64,000 nt of DNA from Mesorhizobium sp. LNHC252B00 (GCF_000502955.1 NZ_AYWO01000020.1:27374-91373), one strand, 5' to 3'; shown: positions 19,247 through 28,701, counted from the stretch's first letter. Program-made: numbers and translations. Notes: generated by a model not told the origin, from the letters alone.

Positions 19247-20173
19247 TCAGGCGTGCGGTCGGGCTTCCGTCGGAATGGTAGCCGGCGGCAGGATTTCCGG
19301 CTCGATCGGCTTTTGCTCCTCCGGCAGCTTGAGCAGCATCCTGAGCAGGCGCGCGATGGTTTCGCGCAGTTCCAGCCGCGACACCACCATGTCGACCATG
19401 CCATGCTCCATCAGATATTCGGAGCGCTGGAAGCCATCTGGCAGCTTTTCGCGGATGGTCTGTTCGATCACGCGCGGTCCGGCAAAGCCGATCAGCGCGC
19501 CGGGCTCGGCGATGTGCACGTCGCCCAGCATGGCGTAGGAGGCAGTGACGCCGCCGGTGGTCGGGTTGGTCAAAACGACGATGTAGGGAAGACCGGCTTC
19601 CTTCAGCCTGTCGACGCCGACCGTGGTCCTCGGCAATTGCATGAGGGACAAAATACCTTCCTGCATGCGGGCACCGCCGGAGGCGGCAAACAGGATCAGC
19701 GGCCGCTTGCGCTGCAGGGCGACTTCAAAGCCATGCACGATGGCGTCGCCGGCGGCCATACCGAGCGAGCCGCCCATGAAGGCGAAGTCCTGCACCGTGA
19801 CCACAACCGGCAGGCCCTCGACGGTCCCCAGCGCGTTGATGATCGCGTCTTCCAGGCCGGTCTTGGCCTTGGCGTCCTTCAGCCGGTCGACATAACGCTT
19901 CTCGTCGCGGAATTTCAGCGGGTCCTGCATGACCTTGGGGTTGTCCAGGGTCTCGTATTTGCCGTCGTCGAAGAAGAATTTCAGCCGCTCCTTGGCCGAG
20001 ATCTTCATGTGATGACCTGACGAAGGGATGACGAACTGGTTGGATTCCAGATCCTTGTGGAACACCATCTCGCCGGTCTCCGGATCCTTGATCCAGAGAT
20101 TCTCGGGCATGTCGGTGCGCCGGCCGAGCATCGAATTGATCTTCGGGCGAACGTAATTGGTGATCCAGTTCAT
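19247..20173 (-). CDS. accD: Acetyl-CoA carboxylase carboxyltransferase β subunit without zinc finger
   Basis: The 308-residue carboxyltransferase β subunit pairs with AccA to transfer CO2 from biotin-carrier protein to acetyl-CoA, the first step of fatty-acid synthesis. Crotonase-fold signatures [10 protein letters not shown] and [16 protein letters not shown] are present. The N-terminal region where the Escherichia protein has a four-cysteine zinc ribbon reads [17 protein letters not shown] ... VIPSSGHHM here, with all four cysteines replaced. This loss is seen in rhizobial relatives and suggests the regulatory nucleic-acid-binding role of the finger is gone. It lies between trpA and folC. 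Confidence 0.95.
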   Translation of the reverse strand: MNWITNYVRPKINSMLGRRTDMPENLWIKDPETGEMVFHKDLESNQFVIPSSGHHMKISAKERLKFFFDDGKYETLDNPKVMQDPLKFRDEKRYVDRLKDAKAKTGLEDAIINALGTVEGLPVVVTVQDFAFMGGSLGMAAGDAIVHGFEVALQRKRPLILFAASGGARMQEGILSLMQLPRTTVGVDRLKEAGLPYIVVLTNPTTGGVTASYAMLGDVHIAEPGALIGFAGPRVIEQTIREKLPDGFQRSEYLMEHGMVDMVVSRLELRETIARLLRMLLKLPEEQKPIEPEILPPATIPTEARPHA

Positions 20174-20221
20174 CGCTTCGGCTCCTGTCCTGACGAAGAG
20201 TTGGGTAAAGAGGTAGGGAAA

Positions 20222-21061
20222 CTATTCGGCGGCAGCAAGGCGGGCCGAGCGCACACCTTGCGCAAGACCGCTGACCAGCGTGGCCACGGCTTCGGCAGGG
20301 TCGGCGGTCTTCTCGCCTTTCGGCCCCAGGACATTGGCCACTGCATTGACGATCGCGGTGCCGACGACGACGCCGTCGGCATTGGCGCCGATCACGCGGG
20401 CCTGCTCGGCGGTCTTGACGCCGAAGCCGACGCAGACCGGCAGGCCGGTATGGCCCTTGATGCGCTTGACGGCCGCCGCCACCTTGCCGGTGTCGGCCAG
20501 CGCCGAGCCGGTGATGCCGGTCATCGATACGTAATAGACGAAGCCCGACGTGTTCTGCAGCACCTTGGGCAGGCGCTTGTCGTCGGTGGTCGGCGTCGCC
20601 AGCCGAATGAAATTGATACCGGCTTTCAGCGCCGGAATGCACAGTTCCTCATCCATCTCCGGCGGCAGGTCGACGACGATCAGCCCATCGATGCCGCTGG
20701 CAATAGCATCCGTGAGGAAGCGGTCGACGCCATAGATGTAGATCGGGTTGTAATAGCCCATCAGCACGATCGGTGTCTCGTTGTCGCCGGTCCGGAACTC
20801 CGCCGCCATCTTGAGTGTCTTGACCAGCGTCTGGCCGCCTTTCAGCGCCCTGAGGCCCGCGGCCTGGATCGCCGGGCCGTCGGCCATCGGATCGGAAAAC
20901 GGCATGCCGAGCTCGATGATGTCGGCGCCTGCGCCAGGCAGTGCCTTCATGATCGACAGCGAGGTGTCGTAGTCCGGGTCGCCACCCATAAAATAGGTGA
21001 CGAGGGCCGGGCGGCCTTCGGTCTTCAGCTTCGCCATGCGGCGATCGATGCGGGTCACCAT
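20222..21061 (-). CDS. trpA: Tryptophan synthase α subunit
   Basis: The 279-residue TIM barrel cleaves indole-3-glycerol phosphate to indole, which is channelled to TrpB. Catalytic residues are visible as Glu50 in [12 protein letters not shown] and Asp61 in the following segment. It starts two bases after the trpB stop, so the α and β genes are translationally linked. Confidence 0.97.
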   Translation of the reverse strand: MVTRIDRRMAKLKTEGRPALVTYFMGGDPDYDTSLSIMKALPGAGADIIELGMPFSDPMADGPAIQAAGLRALKGGQTLVKTLKMAAEFRTGDNETPIVLMGYYNPIYIYGVDRFLTDAIASGIDGLIVVDLPPEMDEELCIPALKAGINFIRLATPTTDDKRLPKVLQNTSGFVYYVSMTGITGSALADTGKVAAAVKRIKGHTGLPVCVGFGVKTAEQARVIGANADGVVVGTAIVNAVANVLGPKGEKTADPAEAVATLVSGLAQGVRSARLAAAE

Positions 21062-21063
21062 GA

Positions 21064-22284
21064 TCAGATCTCCATGCCCAGCATCGAGGCCACAGTATGC
21101 ACGTCCTTGTCGCCACGGCCGGACAGGTTGACGATCACGATCTGGTCCTTGTTCATCGCAGGCACGATCTTCACCGCATGCGCGATGGCATGCGCCGATT
21201 CCAGCGCCGGGATGATGCCTTCGACCCGCGTCGTCAGCTTGAAGGCCTCCAGCGCTTCGTCATCGAGGATCGGCACATATTCGACGCGGCCTGAATCACG
21301 CAGCCAGGAATGCTCCGGGCCGACGCCGGGATAATCGAGACCGGCCGAGATCGAATGCCCGTCCATGATCTGGCCGTCGGCATTCTGCAGGAGATAGGTG
21401 CGGTTGCCGTGCAGCACGCCCGGTGCGCCGGCATTCATCGAGGCGCAATGCTCGATGCCGTCGAGGCCACGGCCGCCGGCCTCGATGCCAATAATGCGCA
21501 CCTCCTTGTCGTCCAGGAAGGGATGGAACAGGCCGATGGCGTTCGAACCGCCGCCGACAGCGGCGATGATGGTGTCCGGCAGCCGGCCCTCCTGCTCGAG
21601 GATCTGCGCCCGCGCCTCGATGCCGATCACCGACTGGAAGTCGCGCACCAGTTCCGGATATGGATGCGGGCCTGCGGCGGTGCCGATCAGGTAGTAAGTA
21701 TCCTCGACATTGGTGACCCAATCACGAAGGGCTTCGTTCATTGCGTCCTTAAGCGTGCCGTGGCCGGCGGTCACCGGCCGCACTTCGGCGCCGAGCAGCT
21801 TCATGCGGAAGACGTTGGGGCTTTGCCGGGCGACATCGGTGGCGCCCATGTAGACGACGCAGGGAAAGCCGAAGCGGGCCGCGACCGTCGCCGACGCCAC
21901 GCCGTGCTGCCCGGCACCGGTCTCGGCGATGATGCGCTTCTTGCCCATGCGCTTGGCCAGCAGGATCTGGCCGAGACAATTGTTGATCTTGTGCGAGCCG
22001 GTGTGGTTCAGATCCTCGCGCTTGAAATAGACTTTCGCGCCGCCGAGATGGCGTGTCAGGCCTTCAGCGAAATAAAGCTTCGAGGGTCGCCCGGCATAGT
22101 GGGTCGAGAGGTCAGTCAGTTCAGCCCTGAAATCCGCATCGTTCTTGACCTCGTTCCAGTGCCGCTCCAGGTCGAGGATCAGCGGCATCAGCGTTTCGGC
22201 AACGAAACGACCGCCGAAAATGCCGAACATGCCCTTTTCGTCGGGCCCGGTGCGGAAGGAATTGGGTATCGCCGGCTTGTTCAT
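21064..22284 (-). CDS. trpB: Tryptophan synthase β subunit
   Basis: The 406-residue PLP enzyme condenses indole with serine. The PLP-binding lysine is Lys99 in [10 protein letters not shown], and the phosphate-binding loop GGGSNAIG is present. It is second in trpF–trpB–trpA. A 78-base gap containing a palindromic repeat separates it from trpF. Confidence 0.97.
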   Translation of the reverse strand: MNKPAIPNSFRTGPDEKGMFGIFGGRFVAETLMPLILDLERHWNEVKNDADFRAELTDLSTHYAGRPSKLYFAEGLTRHLGGAKVYFKREDLNHTGSHKINNCLGQILLAKRMGKKRIIAETGAGQHGVASATVAARFGFPCVVYMGATDVARQSPNVFRMKLLGAEVRPVTAGHGTLKDAMNEALRDWVTNVEDTYYLIGTAAGPHPYPELVRDFQSVIGIEARAQILEQEGRLPDTIIAAVGGGSNAIGLFHPFLDDKEVRIIGIEAGGRGLDGIEHCASMNAGAPGVLHGNRTYLLQNADGQIMDGHSISAGLDYPGVGPEHSWLRDSGRVEYVPILDDEALEAFKLTTRVEGIIPALESAHAIAHAVKIVPAMNKDQIVIVNLSGRGDKDVHTVASMLGMEI

Positions 22285-22312
22285 CGCCGATCTCCTGGCA
22301 TCTTGATTTCTT

Positions 22313-22349
22313 GAGCATGCTTGTCGGAAAACCGGTTCCCCGCATGCTC
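22313..22349. repeat. Palindromic repeat between trpF and trpB
   Basis: A palindrome running from GAGCATGC to GCATGCTC with the core GTCGGAAAACCGGTTCC. It belongs to the same family as the copies at 1024-1152 and lies inside the trp operon spacer, where an RNA hairpin could affect transcript stability. Confidence 0.75.
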
Positions 22350-22362
22350 TGGATTGAACCGG

Positions 22363-23022
22363 TCAGGCGGCGCGGTTGTCGCGCGCTGCCCTGACGGCCC
22401 GGAAAAACTGCTCGATCAGCGCCGGATCCTTGACGCCCGGCGCACTTTCCACGCCTGAGGAAATGTCTATTCCGGGCGGATTGGCAAGCCGAAGGGCATC
22501 GCCGATATTGCCGGCGTTGAGCCCACCGGAAAGCATGTAATCGACGCCGGCGTCAAGGCCGGCGAGGATGCGCCAGTCGTAGACAACACCATTGCCCCCC
22601 GGCAGTTCGGAGCCTTTCGGCGGCTTGGCGTCGAACAGGAACCGGTCGGCGATGCCGACGAACGGCTTTATCCGTTCGAGATCCGCGGCCTCGCTGAGCG
22701 GCAGCGCCTTCATCACCGGCAGGCCATAGCGGGCTTTCATCTCGGTCACCCGCTCCGGCGTCTCCGCGCCATGCAGCTGCAGCATGTCGGGCTGCATCTT
22801 GGCAACGATTTCGTCCAGGAAGGTGTCGCCTGCATCGACGGTGACCGCAACCGCAATCGCCTTGCCACGCGCCGCCTCGCGCAGACGGCCAGCCTCGGCA
22901 GGTTCGACATAGCGTGGGCTTTTGGCAAAGAAAATAAAGCCGACATGGCTGGCGCCGCAGGCCAGCGCCGCGGCCATTGCCCCGTCGGTCTTCAAGCCGC
23001 AGATCTTGATGTCGAGTGCCAT
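22363..23022 (-). CDS. trpF: Phosphoribosylanthranilate isomerase
   Basis: The 219-residue TIM barrel opens MALDIKICGLKT, where Cys8 is the catalytic base, and has FLFDAKPP carrying the catalytic Asp. It converts phosphoribosylanthranilate to CdRP in tryptophan synthesis. Start ATG 23022 is the family start; the frame extends 22 residues further upstream without similarity. It is the first gene of the trpF–trpB–trpA–accD–folC block. Confidence 0.96.
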   Translation of the reverse strand: MALDIKICGLKTDGAMAAALACGASHVGFIFFAKSPRYVEPAEAGRLREAARGKAIAVAVTVDAGDTFLDEIVAKMQPDMLQLHGAETPERVTEMKARYGLPVMKALPLSEAADLERIKPFVGIADRFLFDAKPPKGSELPGGNGVVYDWRILAGLDAGVDYMLSGGLNAGNIGDALRLANPPGIDISSGVESAPGVKDPALIEQFFRAVRAARDNRAA

Positions 23023-23126
23023 GCGCGGGAATTGGCATGAAAAGCGAAAAGAGTCGAGAAAAAGCATACTGTTTGCCGGCAACGCCAAAGGCGCTACCTA
23101 TGGATGGACAAGGCGGGAGTACGATC

Positions 23127-23345
23127 ATGACCGAGAGAACCGTTGCCGAACTCAGGCAGAAGATAACGCAGGCGCGCGAGGTCATTGCGCACCTGATGGA
23201 CAAGGCCGCCTTCAACGGCGCCGAGGCGCACCGCGCGCTCGACTATTTCGGCAGCGATGCCTTCGACCGCAATTTTTTGCCGTGGCCGCATCACGGCGAA
23301 GAGGGGCTGCGTCCGGAGGAACTCAACGCGACGAATGACGATTGA
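23127..23345 (+). CDS. Small conserved-looking hypothetical protein
   Basis: The predicted 72-residue soluble protein has an N-terminal helix (RTVAELRQKITQAREVIAHLMDK) and a C-terminal acidic stretch. ATG 23127 is preceded by a GGGAG element; an upstream in-frame ATG at 23016 would overlap trpF. Codon use looks like its neighbours. No function is recognised. Confidence 0.6.
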   Translation: MTERTVAELRQKITQAREVIAHLMDKAAFNGAEAHRALDYFGSDAFDRNFLPWPHHGEEGLRPEELNATNDD

Positions 23346-23350
23346 ATGTC

Positions 23351-23561
23351 GTCATCCTAGGGCGGAGCGACGCGAAGCGGAGCGCAGACCCTAGGATCCA
23401 TGCCGTGACATCCTCCGAAAAATGCGACGGTGGAGAATGAATGCGTTCGTTTTGTTCTGGTGGATATCCGAGACCTGCACCGTTGCGGCGCTTGTGCGTC
23501 ACGGCATGGATCCTAGGGTCTGCGCCGCGTCACTTCGCTCCTTGCTTCGCCCCAGGATGAC
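23351..23561. repeat. Long inverted repeat, roughly 60-base arms
   Basis: The left arm (23351-23409) runs from GTCATCCTAGGGCGGAGCG to ATCCATGCCGTGAC. The right arm (23498-23561) is its imperfect reverse complement, GTCACGGCATGGATCCTAGG through CCCAGGATGAC. The 88-base centre is unrelated. It occupies most of the 303-base gap between the small hypothetical gene and the metallopeptidase; no transposase is present. The rest of the gap (23562-23648) holds nothing I recognise. Confidence 0.85.
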
Positions 23562-23648
23562 GAAGTTGAGATGGCTCAGCCCATCTCCATCGTTTGCACC
23601 GTTGACAGCGGACAGCGGACAGCCCTTAAGGCCTCACTTCGCCCATCC

Positions 23649-24407
23649 CTATTCGAACGCAATCGCCTGAAGCGCGCCGCCATTGCGCTTCAGCCAGACC
23701 TTGCAGCGCTCGGTGTCCGGGCAAAGCTGCTCGCACAGCTTCCAGAATTTCGGACCGTGGTTCATCTCCTTGAGATGCGCGACTTCATGCGCGACGAGGT
23801 AATTGATCACCGGCGACGGCGCCATCATGATCCGCCAGGAGAAGGACAGATTGCCGTCGGAGGTGCAGGAGCCCCAGCGGCTCGACGTGTCCTTGAAGCG
23901 GACGGCCTTGGCGCGCTTGCCCAACGCCTGGGTGTGCTTGAGCACCAGCTTCTCGATGTCCTTCTTGGCCTCGCGCTTGAGAAAGTCGGTGATGCGGCGC
24001 GGCAGGTGTATGCGATCGCCGTGCACGATCAGCAGCGGCCCGCGCTCATCGCTCGACACCGTCACGGTCCCGCGCTTTGACGGCTCGTGGACGATGCGAT
24101 GCGCCACGCCACGCACCGGAATCTTGATGCCGGGCCGCACCTGCGGCCGAGCCGGAACCTTGGCCAGCCGCTGTTCCAGCCAGTCCTGATGGCGGTCGAG
24201 GAATTTTTCCACCTCGCCCCGGCGCAAGCCCGGCGGCACCGTAATGCGCAGGCCACGGCCGCCGGAATCGATGCGCAGCGTCAGCCGTCGGGCGCGGTCG
24301 TTTTCGACGATCTTGAGTGGCAACGAGCGGCCGGCAACGACATGCTCGCGCTCTTCGACAGGCGCGGGCTTGGGCTTTGTCAAATTGCGGAAGAAGCCGA
24401 AGGACAT
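23649..24407 (-). CDS. YgjP-like M48-family zinc metallopeptidase
   Basis: The 252-residue protein has a zinc motif HEVAH at residues 207-211 followed by NHGPKFW with His217 as the probable third ligand, and the family segment SSRWGSCTSDGNLSFSWRIMMAP. No signal peptide or membrane segment is evident, so it is probably cytosolic. The substrate of this family is not established. It lies downstream of a terminator that closes the DUF2852 gene, so it is probably transcribed separately. Confidence 0.85.
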   Translation of the reverse strand: MSFGFFRNLTKPKPAPVEEREHVVAGRSLPLKIVENDRARRLTLRIDSGGRGLRITVPPGLRRGEVEKFLDRHQDWLEQRLAKVPARPQVRPGIKIPVRGVAHRIVHEPSKRGTVTVSSDERGPLLIVHGDRIHLPRRITDFLKREAKKDIEKLVLKHTQALGKRAKAVRFKDTSSRWGSCTSDGNLSFSWRIMMAPSPVINYLVAHEVAHLKEMNHGPKFWKLCEQLCPDTERCKVWLKRNGGALQAIAFE

Positions 24408-24455
24408 GGCCGGACGATACGCGATTCGAGGAAAACGGATAGAATAAAGAATGGA

Positions 24456-24492
24456 ACAAAAAAGAAACGGCGCCGCTCGTGCGACGCCGTTT
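24456..24492 (-). terminator. Rho-independent terminator after the DUF2852 gene
   Basis: Read on the minus strand, AAACGGCG pairs with CGCCGTTT across about twelve bases and is followed by CTTTTTT. It lies 28 bases after the stop of the DUF2852 gene. Confidence 0.8.
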
Positions 24493-24519
24493 TTTCACGA
24501 TCTGACCAGTCGCTGGATG

Positions 24520-24999
24520 TCAGTCGTCAAGCAGGTTCGAACCCTTGCCGCGCTTGGTGGTCGTCCCGGTGCTCGGATCGGCCTTCGTCGGCGCCGTCGA
24601 CTTGTTGCGGTTGGCCATGAAGCGGTCGAACTCGTCCTGGTCCTTGGCTCGGCGCAATTCGCGGGCGTAGTCGTCGAACTCGGTCAGCATCTCGTCGAGC
24701 TTGCGGCGTTCCTCAGCGAGGCGCTCAAGTTCCTTTTCGCGCCAGTCGTCAAAGGCGACGTTGCCGGTGCGGGCGGAGCCGTGACCCCAGCGCGCCGCCT
24801 TGTCGGAACCACGGCGGCAGCCGGCGAAGATGCCGTCGGTGGCCCGGTTGACGTCACGCTTCAAGCCGTCGAGGCGGTCGCCCCAGATGATGTAGGCGAG
24901 CATGGCGAAGCCGAGTGGCCAGAACACCATGAAACCGATCACCATCAACGCGATGGTTGCCGGCGTCCAAGCCGGGCGGATCAATGCAGATGTGTTCAT
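24520..24999 (-). CDS. DUF2852 membrane protein
   Basis: The 159-residue protein has a hydrophobic N-terminal segment at about residues 12-40 (WTPATIALMVIGFMVF onwards), followed by a soluble charged helical region (EKELERLAEERRKLDEMLTEF, then further charged residues) likely to form a coiled coil. The pattern fits the DUF2852 family common in Rhizobiales. Function is unknown. It is a single gene between the BenE-like transporter and a terminator. Confidence 0.82.
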   Translation of the reverse strand: MNTSALIRPAWTPATIALMVIGFMVFWPLGFAMLAYIIWGDRLDGLKRDVNRATDGIFAGCRRGSDKAARWGHGSARTGNVAFDDWREKELERLAEERRKLDEMLTEFDDYARELRRAKDQDEFDRFMANRNKSTAPTKADPSTGTTTKRGKGSNLLDD

Positions 25000-25074
25000 T
25001 TTCTCCCATTCCTTCGGTTGGAGACAGCCAAGACCGGCTGTGTGGAATCGAAATGGGAAGAAGAAAACGGCGAT

Positions 25075-26259
25075 TCAAGACAATATCCGCCAAAACCGGA
25101 CAAGAGGCTGAAATGATTGTTGCTTTTTGAATGCTTCGAGGAAAAGCACGACCAATCCGGCGACAAGTCCCCAAAATGCCGCGCCGACGCCGAACAGCGT
25201 CAGTCCCGACGCGGTGACGGCGAAGGTGACGGTGGCAGGCATGCGTTCGCCTTCATCCTTCAAGGCGATCGACAAAGCATTGGCAAGCGGCGCCATCAGC
25301 GCGAGACCGGCCACCAGCACGATCAGGCTCTGCGGCAGGACGGCGAATATCGCCACCAGCGAAGCGCCGAAAATGGCGAAGATGAGATAGGCGAGCGCAT
25401 AGAACGGACCGGTCTTCCAGCGCTCGGCGGGGTCCGGATGGACGTCAGGCCCGGTGCAGATCGCCGCCGAAATCGCCGCCAGATTGGTGGTCGAGCCGCC
25501 AAACGGCGCCGACAGCAGCGAAAACAGGCCGGTGACGCCGATCAGCGGCCCGGGCTCCGGGTGATAGCCGGCGGCGCGCAGCACGGCGAGGCCGGAGAGG
25601 TTCTGCGAAGCCATGGTGACGAGATAGAGCGGCAGTGCCAGGCCGATGATCGCGGCGGCGCTGAACTGCGGCGCGATCAGCGTCAGCGTCGACAGTTCCG
25701 GCGTCGGCAGGCCGCCGACGCGGCCGGTGAGAAATGCCGCGAGGCCGCCGCCGATCAGCACCACCAGCACCGACACCGCCGGATTGAACAGCCTGATGAC
25801 GAAGAAGGCCGCGATCAGCGGCAGGATCAGCCAGGGATCGGCGGGGATGGCCTTGACTGCGTTGATGGCGAAGCTGACGAGGATGCCGGCCAGCATGCCG
25901 GATGCCACCGACGCCGGTATCCTGGCGATCAGCCGCGTCAGTGGTCCGAACAGGCCGGTGGCGATCAACAGGATGCCGGTGACGATGAAGGCGCCGACCG
26001 CCTCGTTCATCGAAAAGCCGCTCGACGCGGCGATCAGCGCCAGACCCGGCGTCGACCATGCGGTGATAACAGGCATTTTCGTGCGCCAGGACAGCCACAG
26101 GCACTCGATCGCCATCGCCAGGCAGATCGCCGTTACCCAGCTCGCCGTCTCGATCTGCGTCGCACCGACCGCCTTGGCGGCGGCAATGACGATGGCCAGC
26201 GTGCCGCCGAAACCGACGATCGCCGCGACGAAGGCGGATATCGGAATGGAAAGGCGCAT
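25075..26259 (-). CDS. benE: BenE-family benzoate/proton symporter-like protein
   Basis: The 394-residue polytopic membrane protein has about twelve hydrophobic segments and the family signatures WSTPGLALIA and FGGSTTNLAAI. BenE proteins import benzoate with protons. ATG 26259 is chosen because GAGGGGAA precedes it; the upstream extension would run into the α/β hydrolase gene, which ends four bases before this start. No benzoate catabolic genes are in the window, so the true substrate is uncertain. Confidence 0.88.
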   Translation of the reverse strand: MRLSIPISAFVAAIVGFGGTLAIVIAAAKAVGATQIETASWVTAICLAMAIECLWLSWRTKMPVITAWSTPGLALIAASSGFSMNEAVGAFIVTGILLIATGLFGPLTRLIARIPASVASGMLAGILVSFAINAVKAIPADPWLILPLIAAFFVIRLFNPAVSVLVVLIGGGLAAFLTGRVGGLPTPELSTLTLIAPQFSAAAIIGLALPLYLVTMASQNLSGLAVLRAAGYHPEPGPLIGVTGLFSLLSAPFGGSTTNLAAISAAICTGPDVHPDPAERWKTGPFYALAYLIFAIFGASLVAIFAVLPQSLIVLVAGLALMAPLANALSIALKDEGERMPATVTFAVTASGLTLFGVGAAFWGLVAGLVVLFLEAFKKQQSFQPLVRFWRILS

Positions 26260-26263
26260 CAGT

Positions 26264-27052
26264 TCAGTTTCCCCTCTGTGCCATCGCATCGACGGCCCGC
26301 ACCAACATGTCGAGATCCTGCGGCCGCGACAGGCGGTGGTCGCCATCGGGGATCAGCGACAAGGTCACGTCGTCGGCCGGCAGCAGGCTGACCAGCTTCA
26401 GCGCGTGGCTTGCCGGCACGTCAGCATCGGCCAGCCCCTGCAGGATGTGCACCGGGCAATGCGTGTCGATCGGGCCCGTCATCACCCTGTTTTCGCGCCC
26501 GTCCTCGATCAGAGCGCGCGTATAGATGTAAGGCTCGGCGGAATAGTCCGACGGCTCCTCGAAGAAGCCTTTTTTGACGAGATCGCGCTTCTGCGCCTTG
26601 GTCAGCACCGGTTCGACCAGTTCGGTGGTAAAATCAGGCGCCGGCGCCAGCAGCACCAGGCCGGCGACGCTGCTGCCGCCCGCTTTGTGCAATTCCTGCA
26701 CCATGCGCAGCGCTATCCAGGCGCCCATCGAGGAGCCGACCAGGATCTGCCGGCCCTTGGTGAAATGCCGGAACACGGCAAGGCTCTGCGCGAGCCATAT
26801 CGAAATCGTGCCGTCGGCAAAGGCGCCGCCGGATTCGCCATGGCCGGAATAATCATGGCGTAGGAACGCGCGGCCTTCCCTTGCCGCCCAATCCGACAGC
26901 GTCTGCGCCTTCGTGCCCAGCATGTCCGACTTGTAGCCGCCAAGCCAGACGATGCCGGGCGCGGAGCCGGCACTATGGCGCACCGCGATGCGCGATCCCC
27001 CAACACCGGGAAAGATTGGGACATCGATAAAGATGGGGGGCGTGGCGTTCAT
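26264..27052 (-). CDS. α/β-hydrolase
   Basis: The 262-residue α/β-hydrolase has a nucleophile elbow GSSMG and a C-terminal GDHRLSRP with the catalytic His; an acidic residue in the ADADVPASH region probably completes the triad. It resembles a palmitoyl-thioesterase or serine-aminopeptidase-like fold with no signal peptide. Its stop lies four bases before the benE start on the same strand, so the two are cotranscribed. Substrate unknown. Confidence 0.82.
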   Translation of the reverse strand: MNATPPIFIDVPIFPGVGGSRIAVRHSAGSAPGIVWLGGYKSDMLGTKAQTLSDWAAREGRAFLRHDYSGHGESGGAFADGTISIWLAQSLAVFRHFTKGRQILVGSSMGAWIALRMVQELHKAGGSSVAGLVLLAPAPDFTTELVEPVLTKAQKRDLVKKGFFEEPSDYSAEPYIYTRALIEDGRENRVMTGPIDTHCPVHILQGLADADVPASHALKLVSLLPADDVTLSLIPDGDHRLSRPQDLDMLVRAVDAMAQRGN

Positions 27053-27171
27053 GGCTTTTTCCTCAACGTCGGTCTTGTGGCACAGCCAGCGGCGAGGCGG
27101 AAAGTGCTCGCGATGTTTCTTTGTTTGGTGCAGGGCAGCGATCAGGGTGATTTTCTGTCAATGCTGTGCTA

Positions 27172-27200
27172 TTGACTCCGCCCGCGCGCTCACCACATTG
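27172..27200 (+). promoter_or_regulatory. Weak candidate promoter of infC
   Basis: TTGACT (27172-27177) is followed after 17 bases by ACATTG (27195-27200). The -35 is good and the -10 poor. It lies 60 bases ahead of the infC start in the divergent gap with the hydrolase gene. Confidence 0.3.
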
Positions 27201-27259
27201 ACGCGTCCACGCATCAACACTGACAAACCCTGAACGAAACGGCCAAGGAGACCACGACC

Positions 27260-27796
27260 ATTCGCAGACCTTTCAAAGCAGCGGCGCCGACCAAGGATGG
27301 CCCGCGCTCCAACCGTGATATCCGGGTTCCCCGGGTCCAGCTTATCGACGCCGAAGGCCAGAACCGCGGCGATGTTTCCATCAACGACGCATTGCTGCTC
27401 GCCGAAGAGGCTGGGCTTGATCTCGTCGAGATATCGCCCAATGCGGTGCCCCCCGTCGTCAAGATTCTCGATCTCGGCAAGTTGAAATACGCCAACCAGA
27501 AGAAGGCGGCCGAGGCGCGCAAGAACCAGAAGGTCATCGAGATCAAGGAGATCAAGATGCGCCCGAACATCGACAGCCATGACTACGAGACCAAGATGAA
27601 GGCGGTTCGCCGCTTCTTCGAGGAAGGCGACAAGGTCAAGCTGACGCTGCGGTTCCGTGGCCGTGAGATGGCGCATATGGAACTCGGTATGCAGCTTTTG
27701 AACAAGGTCCGCGAGGAAGTGGCGACGATTGCCAAGGTCGAAGCGGAACCGAAGCTCGAAGGCCGGCAGATGATGATGGTGCTGTCGCCGCGCTAA
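27260..27796 (+). CDS. infC: Translation initiation factor IF-3, AUU start
   Basis: The 178-residue IF-3 binds the 30S subunit and checks start codon–initiator tRNA pairing. No ATG, GTG or TTG allows the full N-terminal domain; the first conventional start (TTG 27392) would delete residues including the conserved [14 protein letters not shown]. An ATT at 27260, nine bases after a clean AAGGAG (27245-27250), gives (M)[16 protein letters not shown] and a full-length product. AUU is the classical infC start, allowing IF-3 to repress its own synthesis. A terminator follows 75 bases after the stop. Confidence 0.93.
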   Translation: MRRPFKAAAPTKDGPRSNRDIRVPRVQLIDAEGQNRGDVSINDALLLAEEAGLDLVEISPNAVPPVVKILDLGKLKYANQKKAAEARKNQKVIEIKEIKMRPNIDSHDYETKMKAVRRFFEEGDKVKLTLRFRGREMAHMELGMQLLNKVREEVATIAKVEAEPKLEGRQMMMVLSPR

Positions 27797-27871
27797 GGTG
27801 TGCTGAACTATCAACACACCTCAGTCACGATGACGCGCTAACGCGCTTAAATCCGCCTGAATCACATCCCA

Positions 27872-27906
27872 AGGCGTCCCGGCGATCGGCGGGACGCCTG
27901 TTTTCT
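27872..27906 (+). terminator. Rho-independent terminator of infC
   Basis: AGGCGTCCC pairs with GGGACGCCT across a ten-base loop and is followed by GTTTTCTTT. Confidence 0.85.
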
Positions 27907-27935
27907 TTGGCCGAGGCTGCGATCGCCGGTTTTTT

Positions 27936-28628
27936 ATGCATGTCACAAGACCGCGCCTTCGGGCGACATGCATCACGCTCTACGATGATCGGATTCCAAG
28001 GTTGGATAAAGAACTCAAATACGGGCTGGGCAATTACCAGCGTACGCGTCGGATGGTGCTTGCCGGGCTCGTGGCGGTGCTGTTCGCAGCGCTGCTGTTC
28101 GGCCAATCGACCTTTCCGCCCGACACGCCGGTGCATGAGTCGATCGAAATGTTCGGCGTGCTGCTGATTTTCCTCGGCATCGTCGGGCGCCTTTGGTCGA
28201 CGCTCTACATAGGCGGACGCAAATCTTCCGAGGTGGTGACCGGCGGGCCTTACTCGATCACCCGCAACCCACTCTATGTCTTCTCGACCGTAGCCGCGGC
28301 CGGCGTCGGGGCGCAGATCGGCTCGTTCTCCGGCATCGCTCTCTTCGCGCTTCTGTGCGCGGGCGCCTTCCATATCGTCATCCTGCGCGAGGAGAAGTTC
28401 CTCAAGGAAGCGCTTCCCGCCACATATCAGGCCTATCTGGCGAGAGTGCCGCGCTTCTTCCCGAAGCTTTCCCTTTACCAGGAGGGTGATACCGGCAGCT
28501 TCAAGCCGCGCCTATTGTTGACCACGCTGCTCGACGGCCTGGTGTTCCTCGTCGCGCTGCCGGCCTTCGAACTGATCGACGGCGCCCAGCAGTCGGGCAT
28601 GCTGCCGGTATTGTTCCGGCTGCCCTGA
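27936..28628 (+). CDS. Isoprenylcysteine-methyltransferase-like membrane protein
   Basis: The 230-residue integral membrane protein has about five hydrophobic segments and the ICMT/PEMT-type motif GPYSITRNPLYVFS followed by ILREEKFL. These proteins use S-adenosylmethionine to methylate small or lipid-linked substrates; the bacterial substrate is unknown. The start is uncertain: ATG 27936 opens the frame, but the first 22 residues look unlike a family N-terminus, and TTG 28002 (LDKELKYGLG) is an alternative. Single gene between infC and rpmI. Confidence 0.78.
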   Translation: MHVTRPRLRATCITLYDDRIPRLDKELKYGLGNYQRTRRMVLAGLVAVLFAALLFGQSTFPPDTPVHESIEMFGVLLIFLGIVGRLWSTLYIGGRKSSEVVTGGPYSITRNPLYVFSTVAAAGVGAQIGSFSGIALFALLCAGAFHIVILREEKFLKEALPATYQAYLARVPRFFPKLSLYQEGDTGSFKPRLLLTTLLDGLVFLVALPAFELIDGAQQSGMLPVLFRLP

Positions 28629-28658
28629 CTCGACGACAGAGCCGCATCTCTACTGGTG

Positions 28659-28687
28659 TTGCACAGCCGCCGGCTTTGACGTATAGG
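28659..28687 (+). promoter_or_regulatory. Promoter of the rpmI–rplT transcript
   Basis: TTGCAC (28659-28664), a 17-base spacer and TATAGG (28682-28687) give a good σ70-type match. Transcription would start near 28694, leaving a leader of about 138 bases. Confidence 0.55.
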
Positions 28688-28701
28688 ACCGCCGTTCAAG
28701 A

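Noticed and set aside
18228-19538. A 436-codon open frame opposite folC and accD
   Set aside because: It crosses two real genes on the other strand; no domain.
24530-24545. GGTTCGAACC resembling a tRNA T-loop
   Set aside because: It lies in the 3' end of the DUF2852 coding sequence and no cloverleaf can be drawn around it.
25117-26391. A 424-codon Arg/Gln/Asp-rich frame opposite the BenE-like gene
   Set aside because: Composition is that of antisense to membrane-protein codons.
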